Positions 1 through 8,329 of a stretch of DNA of 57,449 nucleotides are shown piece by piece; positions within the stretch are counted from its first letter, which is position 1; the number at the start of each line of letters is the position of its first letter. This DNA is from Bacillota bacterium (GTDB lineage Bacteria; Bacillota; Clostridia; Lachnospirales; Cellulosilyticaceae): positions 1 through 57,449 of the forward strand of contig JAEZJJ010000053.1 in NCBI GenBank assembly GCA_023436395.1, read 5' to 3'. A program made the position numbers and the translations under genes. Under the pieces are notes generated by a model. That model searched no databases. It was not told the DNA's origin and saw nothing but the letters and a program-made list of their open reading frames with translations.

Positions 1-347
1 GAACTGACCGGGTCAGCCAAGTCTCAATCTGTCGTTACAGGTACCTCTGGACTTAAGGAAAATGTTCACTGATTGCCAGTGTAAAGGGAGGCGCTCAATT
101 TATAGGTTATTGAAATACGTTTTTACACCAAATAAAGTTTAAATCCAGAGTCTTAAGGTCACGGCTTCCTAGAAAGGACCGTCCGGGCCGAGACTTTAAG
201 GAGCTCCTCACTCATGGATTAAACTTTCATAGCTGTCTTCGTAGGCACCATTCTATTCGTATGCAGGTGCTGAGGAGCTATTGTCATGCCTTAGAGTAAA
301 GTTTACTTGGGCAGCTATGGAGTTTAACTAGAGTCTGGGCAAAAGAG
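1..347 (+). ncRNA. 3' portion of an unidentified large structured RNA
   Basis: No open reading frame or protein similarity is visible, and the stretch is richer in G and C than the surrounding spacers. Several helices can be drawn. They are GTGTAAA 79-85 with TTTACAC 122-128; AAGTTTAAATCC 135-146 with GGATTAAACTT 216-226 (one bulge); GCACC 245-249 with GGTGC 266-270; and CATAGCTG 228-235 with CAGCTATG 312-319, extended by AAACT 221-225 with AGTTT 321-325. AGCTCCTCA 202-210 sits inside the 135-226 hairpin yet matches TGAGGAGCT 271-279 exactly, which makes a pseudoknot. A strong terminator follows at 348-390, so plus-strand transcription is likely. The 5' end lies outside the window. I do not recognise the class. 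It is not RNase P, tmRNA, SRP RNA or a T-box. A large phage- or Firmicutes-type RNA such as ROOL is possible but unproven. Confidence 0.6.
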
Positions 348-390
348 AAGGCATTCACCTTGTATTATATACTTGGTGGATGCCTTTTTT
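348..390 (+). terminator. Rho-independent terminator of the upstream RNA
   Basis: AGGCATTCACC pairs with GGTGGATGCCT (one T-G wobble), capped by GTAT/ATAC. Two T-T mismatches lie between the two stem parts, and TTTTTT follows. It belongs to the recurring hairpin family with the CCTTGTA/TACTTGG module. Confidence 0.85.
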
Positions 391-428
391 AGCATGTTTA
401 CACTAAGCTCATTAGATTGAGTAGCTCA

Positions 429-1601
429 TCACCCCAAATGCATTTCTCTATGACAATTTGGACATAGTGCGATGGTATTATCTATATGATCCATTCCTCC
501 TTCTGATAAGGGGATAATATGATGTACTTCTAAATAAGGTGTTCCATCAGATTTTCTAATAAATGGTGCTCCACATTTTTCACAATATCCTCTAGATCTT
601 GCTAATCTCTCTACTACTACTACTTGATTTCTAAGAAAGCTCTTCGTATTTACATTTATGTACTGTGGCACTTGTGGCGCACTTTCCAGTAATTTATTTC
701 TTTGTTCTAGGGATAAACTATGGGCGTATTTAACTTCATTATCTATAAATGCTTGAACACTTTGTTCTTGATGAATTTGTTCTTTAAATATTTCTTTCAA
801 ATACTGTAAAATTTCCTCTTCTGGTACCTCTGTATAAGTTTCTCTAATCCCTGCTTCAACAACTACTTGATACCCTAAAGAGGGATTATTTTCTTTTTGT
901 CTTTTAGCATTTGTTAGTGTTTTAATGGGAATGCCTAAATACTCCCCTAACTCTAATTGTGTGTCATACCAAGAAACCCCTTCTTGCTTTTGTACATCTT
1001 TAAATTGTTCTCCACTGATAAGATACATCTTCCCCCAAGTTTTCCCTTCTCTATGTGAATCTATAAAGGCAACACCTGATTGATGCCATGATTCACTTTG
1101 CCTAGCTATATACATTTCATAGGGAATAATCTTTTTACGTATAGCTAATGGTGGTGTTTTATCTCTACACCCATCATATTGATGTTGATTAAATCGACAT
1201 ACACCGCCATTAATATAATGCATAAATCTCTCATAAAGCATATTAGATCCATAGGCTACATACCATATATAGTTACCTTTTACTTTAATACTTTTAGTTA
1301 GTTCATCAAACTCAAATAAATTTTCTATTTGATCTCTTACATCCCCTGGTTCTGTGTAATACCTAGCCCCTTCATCATCCCAATTAATATATTGTCTTAT
1401 ATCTGTACTATCTTGCCTAATATATCTCTTTTCTTTTAAATTCTCTATATAGGGTAGCAAAGTAGCTATTTCTCTATTCAAGTCTTCTGACATTTGTGCG
1501 ATTGTCCTACGATGTGGCTGTGCTTTAAGATACGCTAAAATTAACATTTCCTCTTCCTTCAAACTTAATAGTACACTTATTAATTGCTCCTTTTCATTCA
1601 T
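429..1601 (-). CDS. GGCT-like domain protein with C-terminal HNH endonuclease
   Basis: This 390-residue protein joins three parts. Residues 1-95 are helical and look like a winged-helix segment. A gamma-glutamylcyclotransferase-like fold starts at the motif AYGSNMLYERF near residue 115. A C-terminal HNH nuclease domain spans about 335-390, with zinc pairs YCEKC and CPNCH and the catalytic core LEVHHIIPLSEGG. HNH enzymes of this type cut DNA in restriction, homing and phage-defence settings; the substrate here is unknown. The ATG directly follows the TAA of the upstream gene (TAAATG), with GGGAGG about 10 bases ahead, so the two genes are probably translationally coupled. The neighbour also carries a GGCT-like fold, which suggests one functional unit. 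Domain assignments are firm for HNH and moderate for GGCT. Confidence 0.85.
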   Translation of the reverse strand: MNEKEQLISVLLSLKEEEMLILAYLKAQPHRRTIAQMSEDLNREIATLLPYIENLKEKRYIRQDSTDIRQYINWDDEGARYYTEPGDVRDQIENLFEFDELTKSIKVKGNYIWYVAYGSNMLYERFMHYINGGVCRFNQHQYDGCRDKTPPLAIRKKIIPYEMYIARQSESWHQSGVAFIDSHREGKTWGKMYLISGEQFKDVQKQEGVSWYDTQLELGEYLGIPIKTLTNAKRQKENNPSLGYQVVVEAGIRETYTEVPEEEILQYLKEIFKEQIHQEQSVQAFIDNEVKYAHSLSLEQRNKLLESAPQVPQYINVNTKSFLRNQVVVVERLARSRGYCEKCGAPFIRKSDGTPYLEVHHIIPLSEGGMDHIDNTIALCPNCHREMHLG

Positions 1602-2612
1602 TTACTTTTGACCTCCCTTATCCCCTTTTTTACTCTTCCACTGCCCATCTCGTTTCACCTTGCCTTGTACATCCCCTAAATATACATAGGTATATACCTC
1701 TTTATAAGGCGTATCCTCCTTTATGCTTTTCACTTCAACAATTTGCCTTTTATACAACCTTCCCTCACCTTCTAATTCATCAATTGCCTTAAGCTGCTCT
1801 GGACTAATACAATAGACTTCTCCTATCACACATCCTTCTTCATCTGGTACCATTCCTGGAAAACTACCTAGTTCATAAAGCACATATTGATCTAAGTAAT
1901 AATTCCCCTCAAAAGAGGCTCCTGAGAGATACTTATGATGGTTACATTCCCCTTTCTTGAGTGTGCCATAGACAAATAGATTTAATTGTGACTGTGCCTT
2001 TTCTTTAAAGGAGTCTCTTACTTCTTCTAATAATGTAAGGGTTTCTTCAATGATTGGTCCAAAGTCTTCTCCCCACTCATTAGTAGTTTCTTCTTGATTA
2101 AATAAGAAGCTTAAATAGCTCCAAGCTCCTTCAAATTGCTTAGTAAACCTGCTGCATACCTTTGGATAATCACAAGTAAAACCAACTACATTACCATAAA
2201 CTAGATATTTTAATGCCTGGGCAATCCCTTTAAGTTCATCATACCCACTCCCTTTAAATTGTCTACCTATAGCTGCCTCTAGCCCCTTTTTAAAAGCTTC
2301 CTCAAAACCTATTAGTCCTACTACTTCCCCTTTATGTGTATTCCAATAATGCATCATAATAGCCACTGCTATATAAGTTGGTTCATAAAAATAAAGTACT
2401 CTAATATCTGCCCCAACTTCACGTGGCTCCACAAATCCCCAAAACCCCATCTCATCTTGTTCTTCAATAAGTGAATTAATGTATAGTATTTGTTCTTCTT
2501 CACTTATTTCCCCTTTATAGATGCTTACCAAATAGTTATACATTTCTACTTTATAAAGCTCACATTCCTCAGCAATATTTTCTGATGCCACTGGTCTTAT
2601 AAATTTTTTCAT
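1602..2612 (-). CDS. protein with C-terminal GGCT/AIG2-like domain
   Basis: The protein has 336 residues if it starts at the ATG at 2612, which has AAGGAG eight bases upstream; a GTG three codons earlier lacks proper spacing. Residues 1-205 are a mostly helical region I do not recognise. Residues 210-310 form a gamma-glutamylcyclotransferase/AIG2-like domain, visible from LFVYGTLKKGECNHHKYL, then a GSFPGMV turn and an ELEG motif that usually carries the catalytic glutamate. Family members cleave gamma-glutamyl or related amide bonds, but many have no assigned substrate. The tail is basic (RDGQWKSKKGDKGGQK). The stop codon abuts the start of the HNH gene, so co-expression is expected. No membrane segment or signal peptide is seen. 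Confidence 0.75.
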   Translation of the reverse strand: MKKFIRPVASENIAEECELYKVEMYNYLVSIYKGEISEEEQILYINSLIEEQDEMGFWGFVEPREVGADIRVLYFYEPTYIAVAIMMHYWNTHKGEVVGLIGFEEAFKKGLEAAIGRQFKGSGYDELKGIAQALKYLVYGNVVGFTCDYPKVCSRFTKQFEGAWSYLSFLFNQEETTNEWGEDFGPIIEETLTLLEEVRDSFKEKAQSQLNLFVYGTLKKGECNHHKYLSGASFEGNYYLDQYVLYELGSFPGMVPDEEGCVIGEVYCISPEQLKAIDELEGEGRLYKRQIVEVKSIKEDTPYKEVYTYVYLGDVQGKVKRDGQWKSKKGDKGGQK

Positions 2613-2698
2613 TAGAATCACTCCTTGTTTTATTTGATAAATTAATCATACATCTTAGCAAGGAGCTCCGAAGGAAGCTCAGCTTCTTTTTTAACTAT

Positions 2699-3688
2699 TT
2701 ATTCATAGGCTATCTCGATGTTAAGGATATTGGCTTGATCTAGTAATACCCCTTCTTGGTCTCCTGGTTGTTCTAATAATTTATATGTAGAAAAATCTAT
2801 CCATCTTATATGACCACTTTTTTCTATTATTTTTTCTGATGCTATATAACTTATCTTGCACCTTTTACCTGATTTAACTGCATATAATAAAGCATTTTCC
2901 ATGCTTCCTTCCTTACATTCTTTTTCTTGGCGATATCTCCTATACCCTTGATTTTCTCTAAAATAAATACCTAACTCTTCTCCTCTTTGTCTAATTAGAT
3001 TTTTTGCATAAGGAGATAATTGATTATAAACAACATGAGCAATATGATTATATGTAGATTCCATAGCTGTCTTTTTCCCTAATTGTATAAGTCCTATGGT
3101 AAGGGTAAATATCTCTGATAAATTCATCGCCATAAAGACTGGATGTGCACTACTTACATATTTCATTTCACCTTCTTCGGCTTCCTCTAATCTAATTTCT
3201 TGTCCCAAAAAGAATTTACCGCATCCTAAAGCATTTAAATCTTTGGCCAATGTCTTCTCACTTACAGCATATCTTTCTACTAATTCTCCCTTTGTTAGTG
3301 GCTCATGGAGCATTTTGACAAGATCTAACTGTCTTTCTGCCTCATAAGAAAAAACTTGTGGTAATACTTCATCTATATGAATATCAACCTGATAGTACTT
3401 ATTGAGATACGTAAGGAATTCCTTGAATCGTGCAGCTGTTTTGGCCTTATCCCTCGTCTCACTTTGAATAATATCAACTACGATACCTTCAATTACTTGT
3501 TGTGCCTGTGATGTGCTAGTTCCTTCTCCTTCTGATTTCAGCATTAATTGTATATTTTTAGGATTATATTTCGTTCCTTTCATAGCTGCTTTAACCCTAT
3601 GTAATAGTAGCTTTTCAATAGCCTCTAGCTCTCTATTGTTTTTCTTACATTGATTAATGTATCCTTCTATAATCTCTTGTAGTGTCAT
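2699..3688 (-). CDS. helix-turn-helix regulator, possibly WYL-like
   Basis: About 329 residues from the ATG at 3688, which has GGGGGAT just upstream; the ATG at 3700 has no ribosome binding site. Near residue 135 the segment LTKGELVERYAVSEKTLAKD reads as a DeoR/WYL-type helix-turn-helix. The C-terminal 60 residues (CKISYIASEK, then a basic HIRWIDFSTYKLL stretch) resemble the beta-rich part of WYL sensor domains, though the W-Y-L triad itself is absent. WYL proteins frequently regulate defence genes, and this gene lies 77 bases upstream of the GGCT/HNH pair on the same strand. A regulatory role for that pair is inference. It is soluble, with no membrane segments. Confidence 0.6.
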   Translation of the reverse strand: MTLQEIIEGYINQCKKNNRELEAIEKLLLHRVKAAMKGTKYNPKNIQLMLKSEGEGTSTSQAQQVIEGIVVDIIQSETRDKAKTAARFKEFLTYLNKYYQVDIHIDEVLPQVFSYEAERQLDLVKMLHEPLTKGELVERYAVSEKTLAKDLNALGCGKFFLGQEIRLEEAEEGEMKYVSSAHPVFMAMNLSEIFTLTIGLIQLGKKTAMESTYNHIAHVVYNQLSPYAKNLIRQRGEELGIYFRENQGYRRYRQEKECKEGSMENALLYAVKSGKRCKISYIASEKIIEKSGHIRWIDFSTYKLLEQPGDQEGVLLDQANILNIEIAYE

Positions 3689-3763
3689 CTTATCCCCCAT
3701 TTTAGATTTATTTATATTTTTAATCTCATCTCGTTAAATTGATTCGTTCTTTTTATTTATAGT

Positions 3764-3792
3764 CAAAAACCTCCATACACAATGTATAGAGG
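3764..3792 (-). terminator. terminator read on the minus strand
   Basis: Read on the minus strand, CCTCTATACA and TGTATGGAGG form a ten-pair stem with a TTG loop, followed by TTTTTG. It lies downstream of the DUF1643 gene and the remnant at 3796-4014, so it probably ends that transcript. Confidence 0.7.
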
Positions 3793-3795
3793 CCT

Positions 3796-4014
3796 CTATA
3801 TAATTTTAGAAATGAAAAAGACTTTTTCAAATACTATTCCTTCAGTATTAGACCCTTTCATATAAAGCTCAACTTCTTGATTACATAGTAGCTCTTGTCC
3901 CTTTATCAAAGTAGCATTTAGTTCCATAATACTTTATGATTTATTAGATATAAAATAAAGTTCTCCTCTAATTTGTGGATCGAGCACTAATAATCTATAA
4001 CGTCTATGTCACAT
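3796..4014 (-). pseudogene. short decayed gene remnant
   Basis: Directly after the DUF1643 stop codon, the minus strand reads as a protein-like frame of about 65 codons (RYRLLVLDPQIRGELYFISN, then a TAA, then MELNATLIKGQELLCNQEV up to a final TAG). The in-frame stop and the lack of a ribosome binding site for the internal ATG argue for a decayed fragment. The family is not recognised. The 43-codon second half could still be a small gene, but I see no support for its translation. Confidence 0.35.
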
Positions 4015-4656
4015 CTACGATTGATCTAAAATGGGTTGTCTTTCTATAAGTTGTTGATATTGCTTTATAATGTATTCCCTATACATAATTTGATCAGCTA
4101 CTAATTGTGGCCTAGGGTGATACCATGCATATTTACTTATCCCCTTTTTACCTAGTATCGGTACATTTGCCTCTTTAATTAATTGTAACCATTTCTCTTT
4201 TTCTTCTCTTAAACGCTCTGTGTCCTCCCCACATCCCCAACCTATTAAAAACCATGGTGTCTGCTTAATTTCCTTTATAAATTCTTCCCTTTCTTTTGGA
4301 AATCCACATAATAATTCTTTATCTATTTGATAAATATAATTAAATTCTGCTAGTGCTTCCTTAGATTTGGGATTTCTTAATGTAAATAGATTATAAATAT
4401 ACACTCTCCCTTCAAGAGCTTTATCTTGATACATTTGTTGTATCAATTCTATCAATCTCTTCATCGTGGGATCTAAATCTATAATTCCTTCTGTATACTC
4501 ATTTTCAATTAATTCATAACTATGTAGTTTAGCATTACCAGGATTAAGCATTAATACTGTCCCTAATGTTGTTGTCGAATTCCCCCATTGTAAGTATGCC
4601 TGTGTTCTAAATATATTATTTCCCTTTCTAATAAACCAACCCCTTGCTTCTATCAT
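4015..4656 (-). CDS. DUF1643 family protein
   Basis: 213 residues from the ATG at 4656, which is preceded by GGGGAGGG with 7-base spacing; the ATG at 4695 has only a weak site. The pattern matches the DUF1643 family: an early beta strand ending VLMLNPGNAKL, then DPTMKRLIEL, then VYIYNLFTLRNPKS, then WFLIGWGCG and a final GISKYAWYHPRPQ. These small proteins occur in phages, plasmids and accessory islands; their biochemical function is not established. The basic and aromatic residues in the final motif suggest nucleic-acid or nucleotide binding, but that is speculative. It sits alone on the minus strand between two decayed remnants, consistent with an accessory region in turnover. Confidence 0.75.
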   Translation of the reverse strand: MIEARGWFIRKGNNIFRTQAYLQWGNSTTTLGTVLMLNPGNAKLHSYELIENEYTEGIIDLDPTMKRLIELIQQMYQDKALEGRVYIYNLFTLRNPKSKEALAEFNYIYQIDKELLCGFPKEREEFIKEIKQTPWFLIGWGCGEDTERLREEKEKWLQLIKEANVPILGKKGISKYAWYHPRPQLVADQIMYREYIIKQYQQLIERQPILDQS

Positions 4657-4712
4657 CCTTATTCCCTCCCCTATTCCCTTAAAGTATTTATTCATATGAC
4701 CTAATAAATAAT

Positions 4713-4869
4713 CTAAGCTACTATTATCTTGTAAAGTATCAGTTTATTTTGCCCTTCTATATTACTCATAGTTCTACTAATACGCTCTGCTTCTTGATAG
4801 TCCCCTAGTAATAGCATGACTCATAGCCCTGTTCTCTGCTAACTTTAGTTATTCTTTATTAAGCTTCAT
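4713..4869 (-). pseudogene. frameshifted remnant of a small protein gene
   Basis: On the minus strand an ATG at 4869, with AAGGGG well placed upstream, opens MKLNKE, then TAA, then LKLAENRAMSHA. After a one-base shift the frame continues as LLLGDYQEAERISRTMSNIE and GQNKLILYK before a TAG. Ribosome binding site plus two protein-like halves in different frames indicate a gene broken by one nonsense change and one frameshift. The helical DYQEAERI pattern recalls a TPR-like repeat, but the family cannot be named. Confidence 0.5.
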
Positions 4870-5057
4870 TATATTCCCCTTTATTTGAATTTATTATACC
4901 TTAAAGTCTTTAATTTTTGTTGTTTTATATTGAATTTTCTGTTTATTTTTGAGTTAATAAAAAAGAAGACACACTATTTCTTTTGGGTGCTTCTCCTCTT
5001 ATGATTGTATTCCTTACTAAGAACTTATTATATTATTTATCCTTATTTCTGCAAAAA

Positions 5058-5273
5058 ACGTTTGTGGAAATGAGCGGTGGTGCCTGTCCGGAAGGGTGAC
5101 TTCGTAGTATTTTTTAGAGGCACTTGGCGAACTTTTTTAATGGATTTTAGCCTGAGTGTTTGACCAACGGAAGTTTTCAGGCGTTCATTAAAAAAGTGAG
5201 CCTTAGTGTCTCAAAAAATACGGAGCGGAACCCTGTAGGACAGGTAGCACCTCTCATTTCCCTTCCCAAACGC
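5058..5273. repeat. 216-base imperfect inverted repeat (long hairpin element)
   Basis: The left arm from CGTTTG (5059) through TTAATGG (about 5142) matches the reverse complement of the right arm ending CAAACG (5272) along most of its length. Examples are GGAAATGAG/CTCATTTCC, CCTGTCC/GGACAGG, GTATTTTTT/AAAAAATAC, ACTTTTTTAAT/ATTAAAAAAGT and GCCTGA/TCAGGC. A loop of about 20 bases (GTGTTTGACCAACGGAAGTT) remains. It has no coding potential. It could be a dispersed miniature element or a double-stranded-like RNA; it is far longer than a terminator. No flanking direct repeat is obvious. Confidence 0.75.
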
Positions 5274-5358
5274 TCTTTTCCTCCATAAGTAAAAATTCTT
5301 TTCACTTTTTATTGCAAATGCTAAATATTATTAATCTAGTAGCTGTATTTTACAATAA

Positions 5359-5381
5359 GTTGTATAATACGTTGTATAATA
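5359..5381 (+). promoter_or_regulatory. duplicated TATAAT-containing motif, likely trkA promoter area
   Basis: GTTGTATAATA occurs twice, starting at 5359 and 5371, 42-64 bases before the trkA start codon. Each copy holds a perfect TATAAT -10 hexamer, but no convincing TTGACA at 17-base spacing is visible, so the exact promoter is uncertain. Confidence 0.4.
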
Positions 5382-5422
5382 TGCTTATACTAAAATTATA
5401 TTTATACTTATGAGGAGTTACT

Positions 5423-6826
5423 ATGAAAATCATTATTATTGGGGCAGGTAAAGTTGGCTACGCATTAGCGACTCACCTATCCGCCCAGGGAAATGACATT
5501 ACAATTATCGACAACAATCCTAAAGCACTGGAAAAAGTTGAGAATAACTTAGACGTCCTTCCTGTTAAAGGAACAGGGATAAGCACAAGTACCTTACTTG
5601 AGAATGGATGCCGAAATATCGATCTCATCATTGCTGTAACAGGAAGCGATGAAGTCAATATGCTCTGTTGTTTAACAGCTAAAAAATTAGGTGCACACCG
5701 TACTATTGCACGTATCCGCGATCCGCAATATGCCAAAGAACTCATTCTTATTAAAGAAGATCTAGGTCTAGATATGGTTATTAATCCTGAAGAAGCTGCT
5801 GCTGATGAAATCGCTAGAGGACTTACTGTTCCTGGTGCAATCCGCCTTGAAAATTTTGCAAAAGGTCGTGTACGTATGGTAGAGGTTCTTCTTAAAGAAG
5901 ATTCTCCTCTCATTGGAACTAAGATGAAGCACTTTGGTGAGAAATTTGGGGTTTCCGTTTTAATTGGTGCTATTATCAGGGCGGATGAGCTGATTATCCC
6001 TACAGGTGATACAGTACTAGAAGCAAATGACACCATTTATGCCATTGGAAGATCTGCTGCTATTTATACGTTTTGCAAAAGTATTCATGATAAGCCTTCA
6101 AAGGTTAAAAATATCATGATTGTAGGTGGGGGGAAAATCGCCTATTACTTAGCACGTCTTCTTAATGAAATGCATATCAAGGTTAAAATTATAGAAAATG
6201 ATGATGCCGTTTGTGAAAGGCTTTCTGAAGAATTACCTAATACCCTGATTATTTATGGGGACGGCACAGATAGCGAGCTTTTAGCCCAGGAACACATTGA
6301 GGCTGCAGATAGCTTCATTGCTCTTACAGGACGTGATGAAGAAAATATCATCGCTTCTTTAATTGCTAAGCAAAGTGAGGTTCCTCGTGTTGTTACTAAA
6401 ATAAGCCGTCATTATAGTAATCCTGTTATAGCAGGATTAGGATTAGATACGATTATTACACCTCATGACATTATCACCAATCGTATCCTTAAATATGTAC
6501 GTGGGCAAGCTGTAGAGGCACTCCACCTCATTGTAGGTGGCAAAGGTGAGATTATTGAATTTATTGCATCAGCCGATGATCCTCTCATTAATATACCTCT
6601 TTATAAACTCCGTCTTATTCCTGATGTACTCATTGCCACTGTTGTGAAGAAAAATGAGATTGTTGTACCAAACGGTCAAACAATCATTCATCCAGGAGAT
6701 AGGGTACTTGTTATTACAAATAAAAATATCTCTCAATTAAAAGATATTATGAATACTACATCAGGAGGAATCACAGGTGAACTTAAAAATAGTATTAAGA
6801 AGCTTGGGGATATTATTAATCTGTGA
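5423..6826 (+). CDS. trkA: Trk system potassium uptake protein TrkA
   Basis: 467 residues, close to the usual TrkA length of about 450. It contains two Rossmann-type RCK-N domains, with NAD-binding motifs IIIGAGKVGYALATHL at residue 3 and IMIVGGGKIAYYLARLL near 230. Each is followed by a TrkA-C domain (about 140-220 and 370-450). TrkA is the cytoplasmic, nucleotide-binding gating subunit that controls the membrane channel TrkH. The start ATG follows GAGGAG at good spacing. It overlaps the next gene, trkH, by 50 bases, which is strong evidence for one operon. Nothing odd is visible in the protein. Confidence 0.97.
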   Translation: MKIIIIGAGKVGYALATHLSAQGNDITIIDNNPKALEKVENNLDVLPVKGTGISTSTLLENGCRNIDLIIAVTGSDEVNMLCCLTAKKLGAHRTIARIRDPQYAKELILIKEDLGLDMVINPEEAAADEIARGLTVPGAIRLENFAKGRVRMVEVLLKEDSPLIGTKMKHFGEKFGVSVLIGAIIRADELIIPTGDTVLEANDTIYAIGRSAAIYTFCKSIHDKPSKVKNIMIVGGGKIAYYLARLLNEMHIKVKIIENDDAVCERLSEELPNTLIIYGDGTDSELLAQEHIEAADSFIALTGRDEENIIASLIAKQSEVPRVVTKISRHYSNPVIAGLGLDTIITPHDIITNRILKYVRGQAVEALHLIVGGKGEIIEFIASADDPLINIPLYKLRLIPDVLIATVVKKNEIVVPNGQTIIHPGDRVLVITNKNISQLKDIMNTTSGGITGELKNSIKKLGDIINL

Positions 6827-8225
6827 GGCTATTGCTTTACTACCACCTACACTAGTGGCTTTCTTATATCAAGATGGGGACCTATCTGCTTTCCTCATCA
6901 CAATAGGTATTGTTCTAGCAGTAGGGGCTGCGCTGTCTTTCATTAAACCAACTTCTAAAAATATTTATGCTAGAGATGGGTTTGCTATTGTAGCTATAGG
7001 GTGGCTCCTTATTTCTTTTTTTGGAGCTTTCCCTTTTTACATAAGCGGTGCTTTTCCATCTTTTATAGATAGTTTCTTTGAATCAAGCTCAGGTCTTACA
7101 ACCACAGGCTCCTCTGTTTTAACCGCTGTTGAAGGACTACCACATGGTATTCTCTTTTGGCGAAGCTTTACTCACTGGATAGGAGGCATGGGGATCTTAG
7201 TCCTTACTATTGCTATTTTACCTTCCCTAGGAACAGGTTCTATGCAAATTATGAAAGCTGAAAGCCCTGGACCTATTGTTGGCCGCATTGTGCCTAAACT
7301 GGGGCAGACAGCTAAAATTCTCTATAGTATTTATCTAGGGATTACCCTCGTACAGGTTCTTCTTCTGTGCCTAGCTGGTATGAATGTGTTTGATGCTTTC
7401 ATTCACGCCCTAGGAACAGTAGGTACAGGTGGTTTTTCTAATATGAATGCCAGTGTAGGCTATTATAACAGCGCACTGATTGACTGGATTATCACTATCT
7501 TTATGATCATATGTGGTGTGAACTTCTCCCTTTATTATTTAATTTTTAAGGGGAATATGAAGACTTTCTTTAAGAATAATGAGCTAAGGGTTTATCTTTG
7601 CATTTTACTAGGAGCTATCTTACTTATTACCGTTGATTTACTGGCACGTCATACTTATGGCTCCTTTGGTGAAGCCCTTAGATTTTCTTCTTTCCAGGCA
7701 GCTTCTGTTATGACCACCACAGGTTATGCTACAACAGACTTTAATGAATGGTCTATGTTTAGTAAGATGATTCTCCTCCTTTTAATGTTCGTAGGTGGAT
7801 GTGCTGGCTCTACAGCAGGTGGTCTTAAAGTAGCTCGTACTATGATTTGCTTTAAAAGCATCAGGCATTCCTTAAAACAAATCATCCATCCTAATGGCTA
7901 TTATTCTGTACGTATGGATGGCAAAAAGGTAGAGGACAAAACGGTAGTTAGTGTCCTTAACTATTTCTTCCTCTACATGATTATCTTTACAATAGGGATC
8001 ATCATTATTTCTTTAGATGGGTTTGACTTTACTACCACCCTTACTTCAGTCATTACTACACTTAATAATATCGGACCTGGTCTTGGCCTTGTAGGCCCTA
8101 CGGGTAATTTCTCTGCCTTTAGTGATGTCAGTAAAATCGTTTTCTCTATCTTGATGATTATAGGACGTCTGGAAATTTACCCTATTCTCTTGCTACTTAC
8201 TCCAGACCTTTGGAAAAAGAATTAA
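6777..8225 (+). CDS. trkH: Trk system potassium uptake protein TrkH
   Basis: 482 residues starting with GTG at 6777; AGGAGG at 6763-6768 decides this start. A hydrophobic protein with about ten or more membrane segments, built as the four repeated pore units of the SKT superfamily. The selectivity-filter loops can be seen as GLTTTGSSVL, GTVGTGGFSN, VMTTTGYATT and NNIGPGLGLVGP, each with the key glycine. It forms the potassium-conducting channel in the cytoplasmic membrane, gated by TrkA. The reading frame begins 50 bases inside trkA. A hairpin terminator follows 44 bases after the stop. Confidence 0.96.
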   Translation: MNLKIVLRSLGILLICEAIALLPPTLVAFLYQDGDLSAFLITIGIVLAVGAALSFIKPTSKNIYARDGFAIVAIGWLLISFFGAFPFYISGAFPSFIDSFFESSSGLTTTGSSVLTAVEGLPHGILFWRSFTHWIGGMGILVLTIAILPSLGTGSMQIMKAESPGPIVGRIVPKLGQTAKILYSIYLGITLVQVLLLCLAGMNVFDAFIHALGTVGTGGFSNMNASVGYYNSALIDWIITIFMIICGVNFSLYYLIFKGNMKTFFKNNELRVYLCILLGAILLITVDLLARHTYGSFGEALRFSSFQAASVMTTTGYATTDFNEWSMFSKMILLLLMFVGGCAGSTAGGLKVARTMICFKSIRHSLKQIIHPNGYYSVRMDGKKVEDKTVVSVLNYFFLYMIIFTIGIIIISLDGFDFTTTLTSVITTLNNIGPGLGLVGPTGNFSAFSDVSKIVFSILMIIGRLEIYPILLLLTPDLWKKN

Positions 8226-8269
8226 AGAGAGATGCTCTATGCGAAAAAAATAAGTTGATAACAGCTAAC

Positions 8270-8313
8270 AAAAGGCGGTTTCCATGTGTTTTACTACTTG
8301 GTAACCGCCTTTT
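8270..8313. terminator. bidirectional terminator between trkH and the SEC-C gene
   Basis: AAAAGGCGGTT and AACCGCCTTTT form a stem. Its upper part is a variant of the recurring family (CCATGTG ... CTACTTGG). A-runs and T-runs on both sides suit the convergent genes. Confidence 0.85.
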
Positions 8314-8329
8314 CTATTTGTATTTCCCT

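Noticed and set aside
1..347. RNase P, tmRNA, SRP RNA, T-box or rRNA fragment
   Set aside because: The conserved cores of these RNAs (for example a T-box GGTGG element or the tmRNA acceptor end) are not present.
5058..5273. Simple transcription terminator
   Set aside because: The arms are about 95 bases each, no T-run follows, and no gene ends close by on either strand.
5473..6036. 187-codon antisense frame inside trkA
   Set aside because: The plus-strand frame has two intact NAD-binding domains; the antisense protein is Ser/Arg-rich without any family.
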